A stretch of 42,482 nt of DNA from Gammaproteobacteria bacterium UBA6173 (GTDB lineage: Bacteria; Pseudomonadota; Gammaproteobacteria; Pseudomonadales; Pseudohongiellaceae), in the NCBI GenBank assembly GCA_002422225.1, contig DITX01000173.1, positions 7,593-50,074 on the forward strand, read 5' to 3'. A program made the translations under genes and the position numbers. Positions 23,534 through 30,989 of this stretch are shown here, one piece after another; the first letter of the stretch is position 1, and every line of letters starts with the position of its first letter. Below the pieces are notes generated by a model. It saw only the letters and a list, made by a program, of their open reading frames with translations, made no database searches and had not been told where the DNA came from.

Positions 23534-24547
23534 ATGTCAGTGATTCGCAATAATTGGACACGAAACGAAATTCAGGCGCTGTTTGAGTTGCCACTCATGG
23601 ATCTACTGTTTCAGGCACAAACCATTCATCGCCAGTTTTTTGATCCAAACCGTATTCAAATGAGTACGCTGCTCTCAATTAAAACCGGCGCGTGCCCTGA
23701 GGATTGCAAATACTGTCCTCAAAGTGGTCACTACAACACCGGGCTAAAAAAGGAAAAACTGCTGGAGGTCGAGAAAGTGGTCGCACAGGCCAAAGCAGCC
23801 CGCGATAGCGGTGCTTCGCGTTTCTGTATGGGCGCGGCATGGAAAAATCCATCTGACAAGGATTTTCCGGTAGTGCTGGAAATGGTGCGGCAGGTGCGTG
23901 ATCTTGGCATGGAAACCTGCATGACGCTGGGCGCTCTCACCCCTGAACAGGCCGATGCTCTTGCGCACGCGGGTCTGGATTATTACAACCATAATCTGGA
24001 TACATCTCCCGAGTATTACGCTGAAATTATCAGCACTCGCACGTATCAAGGGCGTCTGGACACACTCACCTATGTGCGCGATGCCGGGATGAAAGTGTGC
24101 AGTGGCGGAATTGTTGGCATGGGTGAAACTGCCGCAGATCGCGTAGGGTTGCTGCAACAGTTGGCCAACATGCCCGCACATCCTGACAGTGTGCCCATTA
24201 ACAATCTGGTCAAAGTCAAAGGGACTCCGCTGGCGGATGTTGACGATCTGGATGCCTTTGACTTCATTAGAACAATTGCTGTTGCCCGGATTACCATGCC
24301 GGCCTCCTATGTGCGCTTGTCTGCAGGTCGGCAACAAATGAGCGAGCAGACACAGGCGCTATGCTTTTTTGCTGGTGCAAATTCAATCTTTTACGGCGAA
24401 AAACTGCTAACAACTCCACTGCCGGAAGAGAGCCAGGATCTTGCCATGTTCAGACGATTGGGCTTGCAGGCTGAAGGCGCGTCGACGCAGTCGCATGTGA
24501 TTCAGCATGCTCAGGCCAATCACCCGCTTTACTACGCCGCTTCCTGA
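23534..24547 (+). CDS. bioB: Biotin synthase
   Basis: A 337-residue radical SAM enzyme that inserts sulphur into dethiobiotin. The radical-SAM cysteines C54, C58 and C61 are in GACPEDCKYCPQSGHY; further family motifs are FCMGAAWKNPSDKD, CMTLGALT, YYNHNLDTSPEYY, GGIVGMGE and RLSAGRQQMSE. ATG 23534 is preferred because AGGAA lies eight bases before it; a start at 23492 would add 14 residues with no similarity. bioF follows after 9 bp. Confidence 0.98.
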   Translation: MSVIRNNWTRNEIQALFELPLMDLLFQAQTIHRQFFDPNRIQMSTLLSIKTGACPEDCKYCPQSGHYNTGLKKEKLLEVEKVVAQAKAARDSGASRFCMGAAWKNPSDKDFPVVLEMVRQVRDLGMETCMTLGALTPEQADALAHAGLDYYNHNLDTSPEYYAEIISTRTYQGRLDTLTYVRDAGMKVCSGGIVGMGETAADRVGLLQQLANMPAHPDSVPINNLVKVKGTPLADVDDLDAFDFIRTIAVARITMPASYVRLSAGRQQMSEQTQALCFFAGANSIFYGEKLLTTPLPEESQDLAMFRRLGLQAEGASTQSHVIQHAQANHPLYYAAS

Positions 24548-24556
24548 GCCGTCCCT

Positions 24557-25795
24557 GTGATAGCAAATGGTAAGGACATCCCGCGCTGGCGCTCTGCCTT
24601 GCAACCAGCGCTAGAGTCGCGGCGCACGCTGGGCTTGATACGCCAGCGGCAAGTGCGGCAAGGCCCTTGTCAACCTGCCATGTTTTTGAACGACCGCAGT
24701 TTGATTTCGTTTTGTACAAACGACTATCTGGGTTTATCCAATCACCCGGATGTGTTGGCCGCGTTTATTGAGGGAGCACGCGAATATGGCGTGGGCAGCG
24801 GCGCATCCCATATGGTAACGGGACATTGCCGCATTCACGATCAGCTTGAAGAAGCGCTTGCTGCGTTTACGGGGCGTGATCGTGCATTGTTGTTTTCTAC
24901 GGGATACATGGCCAACCTCGGAGTGATTAATGCACTGACCAACGCACAATCACTTGTGCTGCAGGATGAGCTGAATCATGCGTCCTTGTTGGATGGCGGT
25001 TGGCTGAGCCGTGCCACCTCACGCCGCTACACACATGCCAATCTGTCGGCGCTCGAACAAGCTTTGAGAGACGCACACTCGGCGCCGACATTGATAGTCA
25101 CTGATGGTGTTTTTAGTATGGATGGCGACGTGGCACCGTTGTCAGGCATGATTGCGCTGGCGCGTCAGTATGGTGCCGGTCTGATGGTGGATGATGCGCA
25201 TGGCATGGGTTGTCTCGGTCTGGGTGGACAAGGTGTGATCGCCAGCGACAACGATGACACTCTAATCAACCAGAGTGATATACCTGTCTTGATTGGTACG
25301 TTTGGCAAAGCGTTTGGCACAGCCGGTGCCTTTGTTGCTGGCGATGAGGGGCTGATTGACTACCTTGAACAATTTGCCAGAACCTATACCTTCACCACGG
25401 CCATGCCACCAGCCTTGGCGCAGGCCACCTTGGCAAGCCTGAAAATAATCACCGCTGAGCCGTGGCGTCGACAGCGACTACAGATGCTGATCAATACGTT
25501 TCGATCGGGCATGGCAGCGCTTAAACTCCCTTTGCTGCCATCAAACACGCCTGTGCAGGCACTGATGCTGGGCGACGTTGATCGGGCGCTGGCAGCCAGT
25601 CAATTTCTGTTGTCTCGTGGACTACAGGTGTCTGCCATTCGACCGCCAACTGTCCCGGCAGGCAGTGCACGGCTCAGAATTACATTATCAGCCGTGCATA
25701 CTGATGTGCAGTTGCAGTGTTTGCTGGATGCAATGGCAGAATTGGCACACACGTTCTCACGTTCAGAAATGGGGGATCCCAATGTCATTGACTGA
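24557..25795 (+). CDS. bioF: 8-amino-7-oxononanoate synthase
   Basis: A 412-residue PLP enzyme of the alpha-oxoamine synthase family that condenses pimeloyl-ACP (or CoA) with alanine to give KAPA. The PLP lysine is K251 in IGTFGKAFGTAG; FCTNDYLGLSNHP, YGVGSGASHMVTGHCRIHDQLEEALA, LVLQDELNHASLLDG and VDDAHGMGCLG are classical. The start is GTG at 24557 without a clear ribosome binding site, likely coupled to bioB 9 bp upstream. The 3' end overlaps bioD by 14 bp. About 25 residues longer than E. coli BioF (384), partly from the N-terminus. Confidence 0.95.
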   Translation: MIANGKDIPRWRSALQPALESRRTLGLIRQRQVRQGPCQPAMFLNDRSLISFCTNDYLGLSNHPDVLAAFIEGAREYGVGSGASHMVTGHCRIHDQLEEALAAFTGRDRALLFSTGYMANLGVINALTNAQSLVLQDELNHASLLDGGWLSRATSRRYTHANLSALEQALRDAHSAPTLIVTDGVFSMDGDVAPLSGMIALARQYGAGLMVDDAHGMGCLGLGGQGVIASDNDDTLINQSDIPVLIGTFGKAFGTAGAFVAGDEGLIDYLEQFARTYTFTTAMPPALAQATLASLKIITAEPWRRQRLQMLINTFRSGMAALKLPLLPSNTPVQALMLGDVDRALAASQFLLSRGLQVSAIRPPTVPAGSARLRITLSAVHTDVQLQCLLDAMAELAHTFSRSEMGDPNVID

Positions 25796-26525
25796 TGTCG
25801 ATATAGCAACTGAGTCGCGGTTACCGCAGACGCAAAAGCGCTTTGCCTGCTTTGTGACCGGCACTGATACCGGTGTAGGCAAATCGCTGGTGTCCGCGTC
25901 CTTACTGGCGGCGGCCACACGTCTCGGTAAACGTACAACTGCTATGAAACCCGTGGCATCCGGGTGTGAACTGATCGAGGGAGAATTGCGCAATGACGAT
26001 GCGCTCCTACTGCAGCGCTACTGCAGTGTGGCGCTGAGTTACGAACAGATCAACCCGGTAGCCCTGCGTGCTGCCGTGGCGCCGCATCTGGCCGCTGGCC
26101 TTGAAGGTCGAAAAGTATCTGTACAAAGGCTGACAGGATTCGCTCAAGCTGTTTTTTCAGAACGTGCCGACGTGACGGTGATTGAGGGGGCTGGTGGTTG
26201 GCGAGTCCCACTGAACCGCAGCGAATTCCTGTCGGACCTGCCACGCATACTGCAGTTGCCGGTGATCCTGGTTGTAGGTATCCGGCTGGGATGCATCAAT
26301 CATGCATTGTTGACAGCGGAAGCCATCCAGTCAGACGGGCTCAAACTGGTCGGCTGGGTTGCCAATCACTTGTCGTCAGATATGCCTCTGGCTGCAGAAA
26401 ACGTAGCCAGCCTGGTCAGTTTGATGCCGGCCCCGTGTCTGGGTGAGTTCCCATGGTTACCCGGAGCAACGCCAGACACCTTCAGCGACTTGCTGGATTT
26501 CAACCTACTGCTCAACAGTCAATGA
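25782..26525 (+). CDS. bioD: ATP-dependent dethiobiotin synthetase
   Basis: A 247-residue P-loop carboligase that closes the ureido ring of dethiobiotin with CO2 and ATP. The P-loop is TGTDTGVGKS at 26-35; the KPVASGC motif carries the substrate lysine, and EGAGGWRVPL is the second conserved loop. ATG 25782, with GGGGGAT upstream, overlaps bioF by 14 bp. About 20 extra residues precede the first strand compared with E. coli BioD. Neither bioC nor bioH is in the cluster. Confidence 0.95.
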   Translation: MSLTDVDIATESRLPQTQKRFACFVTGTDTGVGKSLVSASLLAAATRLGKRTTAMKPVASGCELIEGELRNDDALLLQRYCSVALSYEQINPVALRAAVAPHLAAGLEGRKVSVQRLTGFAQAVFSERADVTVIEGAGGWRVPLNRSEFLSDLPRILQLPVILVVGIRLGCINHALLTAEAIQSDGLKLVGWVANHLSSDMPLAAENVASLVSLMPAPCLGEFPWLPGATPDTFSDLLDFNLLLNSQ

Positions 26526-26575
26526 GCCACCCGGCCTGACAGTGCGTATAAGCATCGGCTTGTTCTATGGTTGAC

Positions 26576-26593
26576 GTTGACGTTAACGTCAAC
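26576..26593. promoter_or_regulatory. 18-bp perfect palindrome, LiuR-like operator candidate
   Basis: GTTGACGTTAACGTCAAC is a perfect palindrome 113 bp upstream of the acyl-CoA dehydrogenase start; an extra GTTGAC half (26570-26575) precedes it. The ACGTTAACGT core resembles sites of MerR-family regulators of branched-chain amino acid and acyl-CoA catabolism (LiuR) in proteobacteria. That match is from memory of the consensus and needs checking. The remainder of the 180-bp bioD-to-dehydrogenase gap holds no gene or clear terminator. Confidence 0.5.
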
Positions 26594-26705
26594 TGAAGCT
26601 ACTTTATGCGCAATCCGAAATGTACAACGCGCTAAATCGCAAACCATGGCAGCGCGACATGCCGTTTTTGCCACTTGATTGCTGTTATCCAGCCGGAGTT
26701 TTACT

Positions 26706-28499
26706 GTGCCTGATTACAAAGCCCCCGTCCGAGATATGAAATTTATCCTGCACGAAGTGTTGCAGGCTGAACACTTGCTGGCGCAGATGCCTGGCACCAG
26801 TGAAGTGACTGCCGATCTGATCGATTCCGTGCTGGACGAGGCAGGCAAAGTCGCAGAGCAGTTGTTGGCCCCTCTTAATCGCCAAGGTGATGAGCAAGGT
26901 TGTCAGTTTGATGCGGGCGTTGTCACCACACCCACCGGATTCAAACAGGCTTATGACACGTTTGCGCAAGGCGGATGGATAGGTCTGGCGGGTGATCCGG
27001 AATATGGCGGTCAGGGGATGCCCAAAACACTGGCAGTGTGTTTTGAAGAGATGATGATGGCTGCCAACAGCTCGCTGGCGCTGTACGCTGTCTTGAGTGC
27101 GGGTGCGTCGCTTGCCATCGCGCGACACGCCAGTGCTGAGCTCAAACAAGCTTATTTGCCGAAATTATACGAAGGCACCTGGAGTGCCACCATGTGCCTG
27201 ACCGAGGCGCATGCCGGCACTGATCTGGGCATGATCAAGACCAAAGCGGTTCCTCAGGCGGATGGCAGTTATGAGCTTTCCGGTACCAAAATTTTTATCA
27301 CCGGCGGTGAGCATGATTTGACCGAAAACATCATCCATCTGGTGCTGGCCAAATTGCCGGATGCGCCTGCGGGTGCGCGCGGAATATCCTTGTTTCTGGT
27401 ACCCAAATACATGCCTGACGCCCAGGGTGGGCCGGGTGAGCGAAACGCCGTCAATTGTGGTTCTATTGAGCACAAGATGGGGATGAAAGGTTCGTCAACC
27501 TGCGTGATGAACTTTGATGGTGCCAAAGGATTCCTGGTCGGCGAGCTGAACAAAGGGCTCGCGTGTATGTTCACCATGATGAATTATGAGCGGCTCACCA
27601 TCGGGCTACAGGGCTTGGGGTTGGGCGATGCGTCTTATCAGACCGCTGCATCGTATGCGCGAGATCGCCTGCAGGGGCGAGCAGCTACCGGTCCTGTCAC
27701 ACCGGAGAAGCCTGCAGATTCGCTGCTTGTTCATGCTGATGTCAGACGCATGCTGCTGACCATGCGGGCTAACACTGAGGCTGCACGTGCGCTGGCGGCC
27801 TACGTGGGTGCCCAATTGGACATGGTGTACTTTCATCCGGATGAGCAGGTTCGCGCGCGTGCCACCAAACTGGTTGCGTTGCTGACGCCGATTGCCAAGG
27901 CTGCTTTCACTGATCGTGGATTCGAGGCTTGTGTCCTTGGGCAGCAGGTGTTGGGCGGTCATGGTTACGTGCGCGAATGGGGGCAGGAACAGCATGTTCG
28001 TGATGCCCGTATTGCGCAGATTTACGAAGGTACAAACGGCATACAATCCCTGGACTTGATGGGCCGCAAAGTTGTATTTGATCGCGAGGGAATGTTGGAC
28101 GTGTTGGTTGAGGATATTCGCGCGTTTATTGCACAGGAAAAAAATGGCAAGGTTGCCGGATTTGTTTCAGTTCTGAATTCAGCCCTGCAAACGCTTCTGG
28201 ATACCACTGCTACCGTACGCGAAGCCAGTGGCAGCAACCCGAATGAGGTAGGCGCTGCGTCAGTTGCTTATCTTGATCTTATGACCTTGATTTTATATGG
28301 CTTCATGTGGGCGCGCATGGTCAGTGTGGCCACCCGGGCGCTGGATGAAAACCCCTCATCGGACGCGGATTTCTACCAGGCAAAAATACATGTGGGTTGT
28401 TTTTACCTGGATAAATTGATGCCACGTTACAAGTCAGTGGCAGAGGAAATTCGCGCGGGCAGTGACGTGGTGATGGCGATGGATGCGGCGCTGTTCTGA
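26706..28499 (+). CDS. Acyl-CoA dehydrogenase (large, C-terminally extended type)
   Basis: A 597-residue FAD enzyme that oxidises acyl-CoA to trans-2-enoyl-CoA in beta-oxidation. GTG 26706, with GGAG seven bases upstream, gives the family N-terminus PDYKAPVRDMKFILHEVL; a TTG 27 bp earlier is less likely. The ACAD core shows WIGLAGDPEYGGQGMPK, MCLTEAHAGTDLGMIKT (FAD/substrate loop), GMKGSSTC, and the catalytic base E441 in QIYEGTNGIQSLDL. The C-terminal extension typical of ~590-600-residue dehydrogenases follows. Substrate chain length cannot be read from sequence. It is a single-gene unit preceded by a palindrome and followed by a hairpin. Confidence 0.94.
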   Translation: MPDYKAPVRDMKFILHEVLQAEHLLAQMPGTSEVTADLIDSVLDEAGKVAEQLLAPLNRQGDEQGCQFDAGVVTTPTGFKQAYDTFAQGGWIGLAGDPEYGGQGMPKTLAVCFEEMMMAANSSLALYAVLSAGASLAIARHASAELKQAYLPKLYEGTWSATMCLTEAHAGTDLGMIKTKAVPQADGSYELSGTKIFITGGEHDLTENIIHLVLAKLPDAPAGARGISLFLVPKYMPDAQGGPGERNAVNCGSIEHKMGMKGSSTCVMNFDGAKGFLVGELNKGLACMFTMMNYERLTIGLQGLGLGDASYQTAASYARDRLQGRAATGPVTPEKPADSLLVHADVRRMLLTMRANTEAARALAAYVGAQLDMVYFHPDEQVRARATKLVALLTPIAKAAFTDRGFEACVLGQQVLGGHGYVREWGQEQHVRDARIAQIYEGTNGIQSLDLMGRKVVFDREGMLDVLVEDIRAFIAQEKNGKVAGFVSVLNSALQTLLDTTATVREASGSNPNEVGAASVAYLDLMTLILYGFMWARMVSVATRALDENPSSDADFYQAKIHVGCFYLDKLMPRYKSVAEEIRAGSDVVMAMDAALF

Positions 28500-28510
28500 G
28501 CCGCATCCAT
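28479..28510 (+). terminator. Hairpin spanning the acyl-CoA dehydrogenase stop codon
   Basis: ATGGATGCGGC (28479-28489) pairs perfectly with GCCGCATCCAT (28500-28510); the TGA stop is in the 10-nt loop. The downstream tract CAATTATTG is only weakly T-rich, so it may be a weak terminator or a 3'-end stabiliser. The convergent DUF3379 gene ends 14 bp further on. Confidence 0.5.
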
Positions 28511-28523
28511 CAATTATTGCGTG

Positions 28524-29237
28524 TCAGATCGACCATTCGACGTTGCTGGAAATTATCTGTTCCAGTCTTTGCAGCTCTTCAGCCTTTTCACCAATCACCG
28601 CCATGTTGCCGTCATTTGACGGCACAATGCGACCCTGAAAACGGGGGTCTTTGACATCCAGGTTGCGTCCGATGGGTGTCGAGCGCACCAGAATGACAGA
28701 CACCGGTCCGTTTTTGCCCATGGTAACCAGATGTGCGCCGCGCAGGGTGCCACCTAGGCCGCACACCTTGGCAAAGGTAATGATCAAGGTTTCCTCGCCC
28801 TCGGGCTGGTGAAGGCTTACCCCCGCATCAGCCAACACTGTCTCAACCTCCAGCCAGGAAATCGGCACTGTGATTTGCTCGTAGCGAGGAGCTTCGGCAT
28901 AAACATGCTCCAGCATGGCGTCATGTAATGCCAGTTCCGAAGCACTTGGCCGGTATTGCATGGTGCTGAACACAAACCCTGCGGCAAGCACCAGACTGGC
29001 AGCAAATGCAAAAGCACGGCGGCCCAGCCATGAGCGATTGTCAGGTGCGGCCAGTTTTTGGCGGAGTTTGTTGGGTACTTCGATTTGCTGTGTTACCAGA
29101 CGAATGCTGTGATCGAGTTGCTGCAATTCATCGAGCAGGCGTCGGCGATCTTCTCTGCCGCTTACTGCATGCAGAAAGTCGGATTCTTCATCAAAGGGAT
29201 TGCTGTGAGCGCGTGTATGAAACTCCAGGTCATCCAT
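28524..29237 (-). CDS. DUF3379 membrane protein, putative anti-sigma factor
   Basis: A 237-residue protein with a 70-residue N-terminal cytoplasmic part (EFHTRAHSNPFDEESDFLHAV... LDELQQLDHSIRLVTQ), one transmembrane helix at about residues 74-93 (AFAFAASLVLAAGFVFS), and a ~140-residue periplasmic domain (VPISWLEVETVLADAG... VCGLGGTLRGAHLVTMGKNGPVSVILV). This matches the DUF3379 family, which is regularly encoded just after an ECF sigma factor, as here (58-bp gap). The cytoplasmic region would hold the sigma factor at the membrane. A classic zinc HxxxCxxC anti-sigma motif is not present. The signal sensed is unknown. Confidence 0.8.
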   Translation of the reverse strand: MDDLEFHTRAHSNPFDEESDFLHAVSGREDRRRLLDELQQLDHSIRLVTQQIEVPNKLRQKLAAPDNRSWLGRRAFAFAASLVLAAGFVFSTMQYRPSASELALHDAMLEHVYAEAPRYEQITVPISWLEVETVLADAGVSLHQPEGEETLIITFAKVCGLGGTLRGAHLVTMGKNGPVSVILVRSTPIGRNLDVKDPRFQGRIVPSNDGNMAVIGEKAEELQRLEQIISSNVEWSI

Positions 29238-29295
29238 GGATATTGACCTCTGGTTTAAATGTCACTTTGTTCACTTATTGTGTTCTCGCTGTTTG

Positions 29296-29898
29296 TTAAC
29301 ACAGTTCTTCATGCGCTTCGTCTCCGGTCTCATCGCGGGCGGCACCCGGATCCATTATGTCTCGCAGTTTGCTTCGGGCTCTGAACAGTCGCGTCATCAC
29401 GGTGTTGTTATTAAGATCGAGTATCCCGGCAATTTCTTTCCCACTGAATCCACCCACAACCTGAAGCAACAAGGGATCCCGGTATTCCTTCTCCAGTTGC
29501 ATGATGGCATTGTGCAACTCTGTCATTTTCTGACGTTGATCAGGCTCGTTGCGGTCATCTTCCTGAATCGATACGTCGTCTATGTCGACCAGCTCTGGTC
29601 GATAGCGTTCATACATGCGGGCATTTTCGCGGCGCAGAATCGTGAACAGCCAGGCCTTTGCGGCATCGTCACTTTGCAAACTGTCAAACGAACGCCATGC
29701 GCGCAAAAAGGTTTCCTGAACCAGATCTTCGGCAACGCTGGGATTGCGTGTCAGCCAATAGGCGTAACGAAAGACGTCCTGATAGAACCTGTCTACCAGC
29801 GATTCATAACGCTTTTTACGACTGTTGCCCAAGCTGATGGGGCGATTGACCGGCGGTTCACTCATTTTGTTTCGTTTGGGTTCCTTTATATTCCCCAT
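29296..29898 (-). CDS. ECF-type RNA polymerase sigma factor
   Basis: A 200-residue sigma-70 family protein. Region 2 is at about residues 30-100 (VDRFYQDVFRYAYWLTRNPSVAEDLVQETFLRAWRSFDSL, with AKAWLFTILRREN), and region 4 at about 130-180 (LHNAIMQLEKEYRDPLLLQVVGGFSGKEIAGILDLNNNTVMTRLFRARSKL) has the helix-turn-helix. Two starts are possible: ATG 29898 (used) or ATG 29865, which would drop 11 polar residues; neither has a well-spaced ribosome binding site. It is divergent from dapB and upstream of the DUF3379 gene. Its regulon is unknown. Confidence 0.92.
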   Translation of the reverse strand: MGNIKEPKRNKMSEPPVNRPISLGNSRKKRYESLVDRFYQDVFRYAYWLTRNPSVAEDLVQETFLRAWRSFDSLQSDDAAKAWLFTILRRENARMYERYRPELVDIDDVSIQEDDRNEPDQRQKMTELHNAIMQLEKEYRDPLLLQVVGGFSGKEIAGILDLNNNTVMTRLFRARSKLRDIMDPGAARDETGDEAHEELC

Positions 29899-29999
29899 CA
29901 GCTTAGCGAAGTCGCTTGCTGTTGGCCATGCAGTTTACACGTTATACTGCCGATCGTTGATGTCTAGCCCTGATTTACCAGAGAAATGGTTGACAATTT

Positions 30000-30827
30000 A
30001 TGATTCGAATAGCAATTGCCGGCGTTGCCGGTCGTATGGGTCGCACGTTGGTGCAGGCGGTTGTCGACAAAGCGGGCACAGCAAAGGTTTGTGCGGGTAT
30101 TACTTTGCCAAATGATCCCCAGCTTGGCACGGATATCGGATTGATTGCCGGGGTGGGCGCATTGGGTGTCATGGCGTGTCAATCCTTGGCCGCTTGCCGG
30201 GAAGATTTTGATGTGCTCATCGACTTTACATCCCCTGACGCCACGCTTGATCACCTTGACTACTGTGTGGCGGCAGGCAAAGCCATGGTGATAGGAACAA
30301 CCGGTTTTACGGCTGAGCAAAAACAGCAGATCAGCAACGCTGCCCGTTTAATACCAGTGGTGTTTGCCCCGAACATGAGTGCGGGCGTGAATATCAGCCT
30401 GAAGTTGTTGCAACTGGCTGCCAAGGCGCTGGGTGACGATGTGGATATCGAGATTGTAGAGGCGCATCACCGACACAAAAAGGATGCCCCGTCAGGCACC
30501 GCGTTACGCATGGGTGAAGTGATCGCCGAGGCTCTGGGAAGAAATCTGGACGATGTTGCGGTGTATGGCCGAGAGGGCATCACGGGCGAACGTGATCGCA
30601 AGACGATCGGTTTCGCAACAATCAGAGGCGGAGATATTGTGGGTGATCATACGGTGATTTTTGCTGGACAAGGCGAGCGACTGGAGATCACGCACAAGGC
30701 CAGTAGCCGAATGACCTTTGCAAGTGGCGCTGTGCGCGCTGCTGTCTGGCTGGGAAGTCGACCAGCAGGCCTGTATTCGATTGATGACGTGCTCGGTCTG
30801 AATGACCTGGATCAGTCCGCCGGCTGA
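30000..30827 (+). CDS. dapB: 4-hydroxy-tetrahydrodipicolinate reductase
   Basis: A 275-residue NAD(P)H enzyme of the lysine/diaminopimelate pathway. The Rossmann motif AGVAGRMGR is at residues 7-15, the phosphate loop/GTTGFTAEQ in the middle, and the catalytic pair H156 and K160 in EAHHRHKKDAPSGTA. Length is normal. The ATG at 30000 has only a weak ribosome binding site. In relatives dnaJ precedes dapB; here an ECF sigma gene is divergent upstream. A TATACT -10 at 29943-29948 with a poor -35 may be its promoter. Confidence 0.97.
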   Translation: MIRIAIAGVAGRMGRTLVQAVVDKAGTAKVCAGITLPNDPQLGTDIGLIAGVGALGVMACQSLAACREDFDVLIDFTSPDATLDHLDYCVAAGKAMVIGTTGFTAEQKQQISNAARLIPVVFAPNMSAGVNISLKLLQLAAKALGDDVDIEIVEAHHRHKKDAPSGTALRMGEVIAEALGRNLDDVAVYGREGITGERDRKTIGFATIRGGDIVGDHTVIFAGQGERLEITHKASSRMTFASGAVRAAVWLGSRPAGLYSIDDVLGLNDLDQSAG

Positions 30828-30844
30828 TCAACGTGTCTTACTCG

Positions 30845-30874
30845 TAGACACGTCGGGGGGCGATCCCGTACAAT
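30845..30874 (+). promoter_or_regulatory. Promoter candidate for carAB
   Basis: TAGACA (30845-30850) and TACAAT (30869-30874), 18-bp spacer, just after dapB. The -35 overlaps a hairpin ACGTGTCT/AGACACGT (about 30831-30853). The predicted transcript would begin near 30881, ahead of a 12-codon frame and a terminator. Confidence 0.5.
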
Positions 30875-30885
30875 TGCGCCTCAGT

Positions 30886-30924
30886 ATGATTACCACTGAG
30901 CACACAACGACGCAGCATTTTTAA
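30886..30924 (+). CDS. Possible 12-residue carA leader peptide
   Basis: An ATG-to-TAA frame encoding MITTEHTTTQHF, five threonines and two histidines in twelve residues. Its stop codon touches the base of the terminator hairpin that precedes carA. The ATG sits in the loop of a small hairpin (CTCAGT/ACTGAG) and no ribosome binding site is evident, so translation is uncertain. Its placement, between a promoter and an intrinsic terminator of a pyrimidine/arginine gene, fits a translation-coupled attenuator. Confidence 0.35.
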   Translation: MITTEHTTTQHF

Positions 30925-30962
30925 AAAGCGGAATGAAACAAAGCTTTCATTCCGCTTTTTTT
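30923..30962 (+). terminator. Rho-independent terminator/attenuator in the carA leader
   Basis: GCGGAATGAAA (30928-30938) pairs with TTTCATTCCGC (30945-30955), loop CAAAGC, followed by seven T (30956-30962) and preceded by five A. Only 27 bp separate it from the carA start, too little for a separate promoter, so it probably controls read-through into carAB as well as ending dapB transcripts. Confidence 0.88.
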
Positions 30963-30989
30963 CGCCTGTCGTCTATCCGGGAGATAACA

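Noticed and set aside
29236..29967. 243-codon plus-strand frame opposite the ECF sigma factor
   Set aside because: Antisense to clear sigma-70 regions 2 and 4; no family features and no ribosome binding site.
30831..30853. Hairpin ACGTGTCT/AGACACGT after dapB considered as the dapB terminator
   Set aside because: No T-tract follows on the plus strand; the next hairpin at 30923-30962 is a far better terminator.
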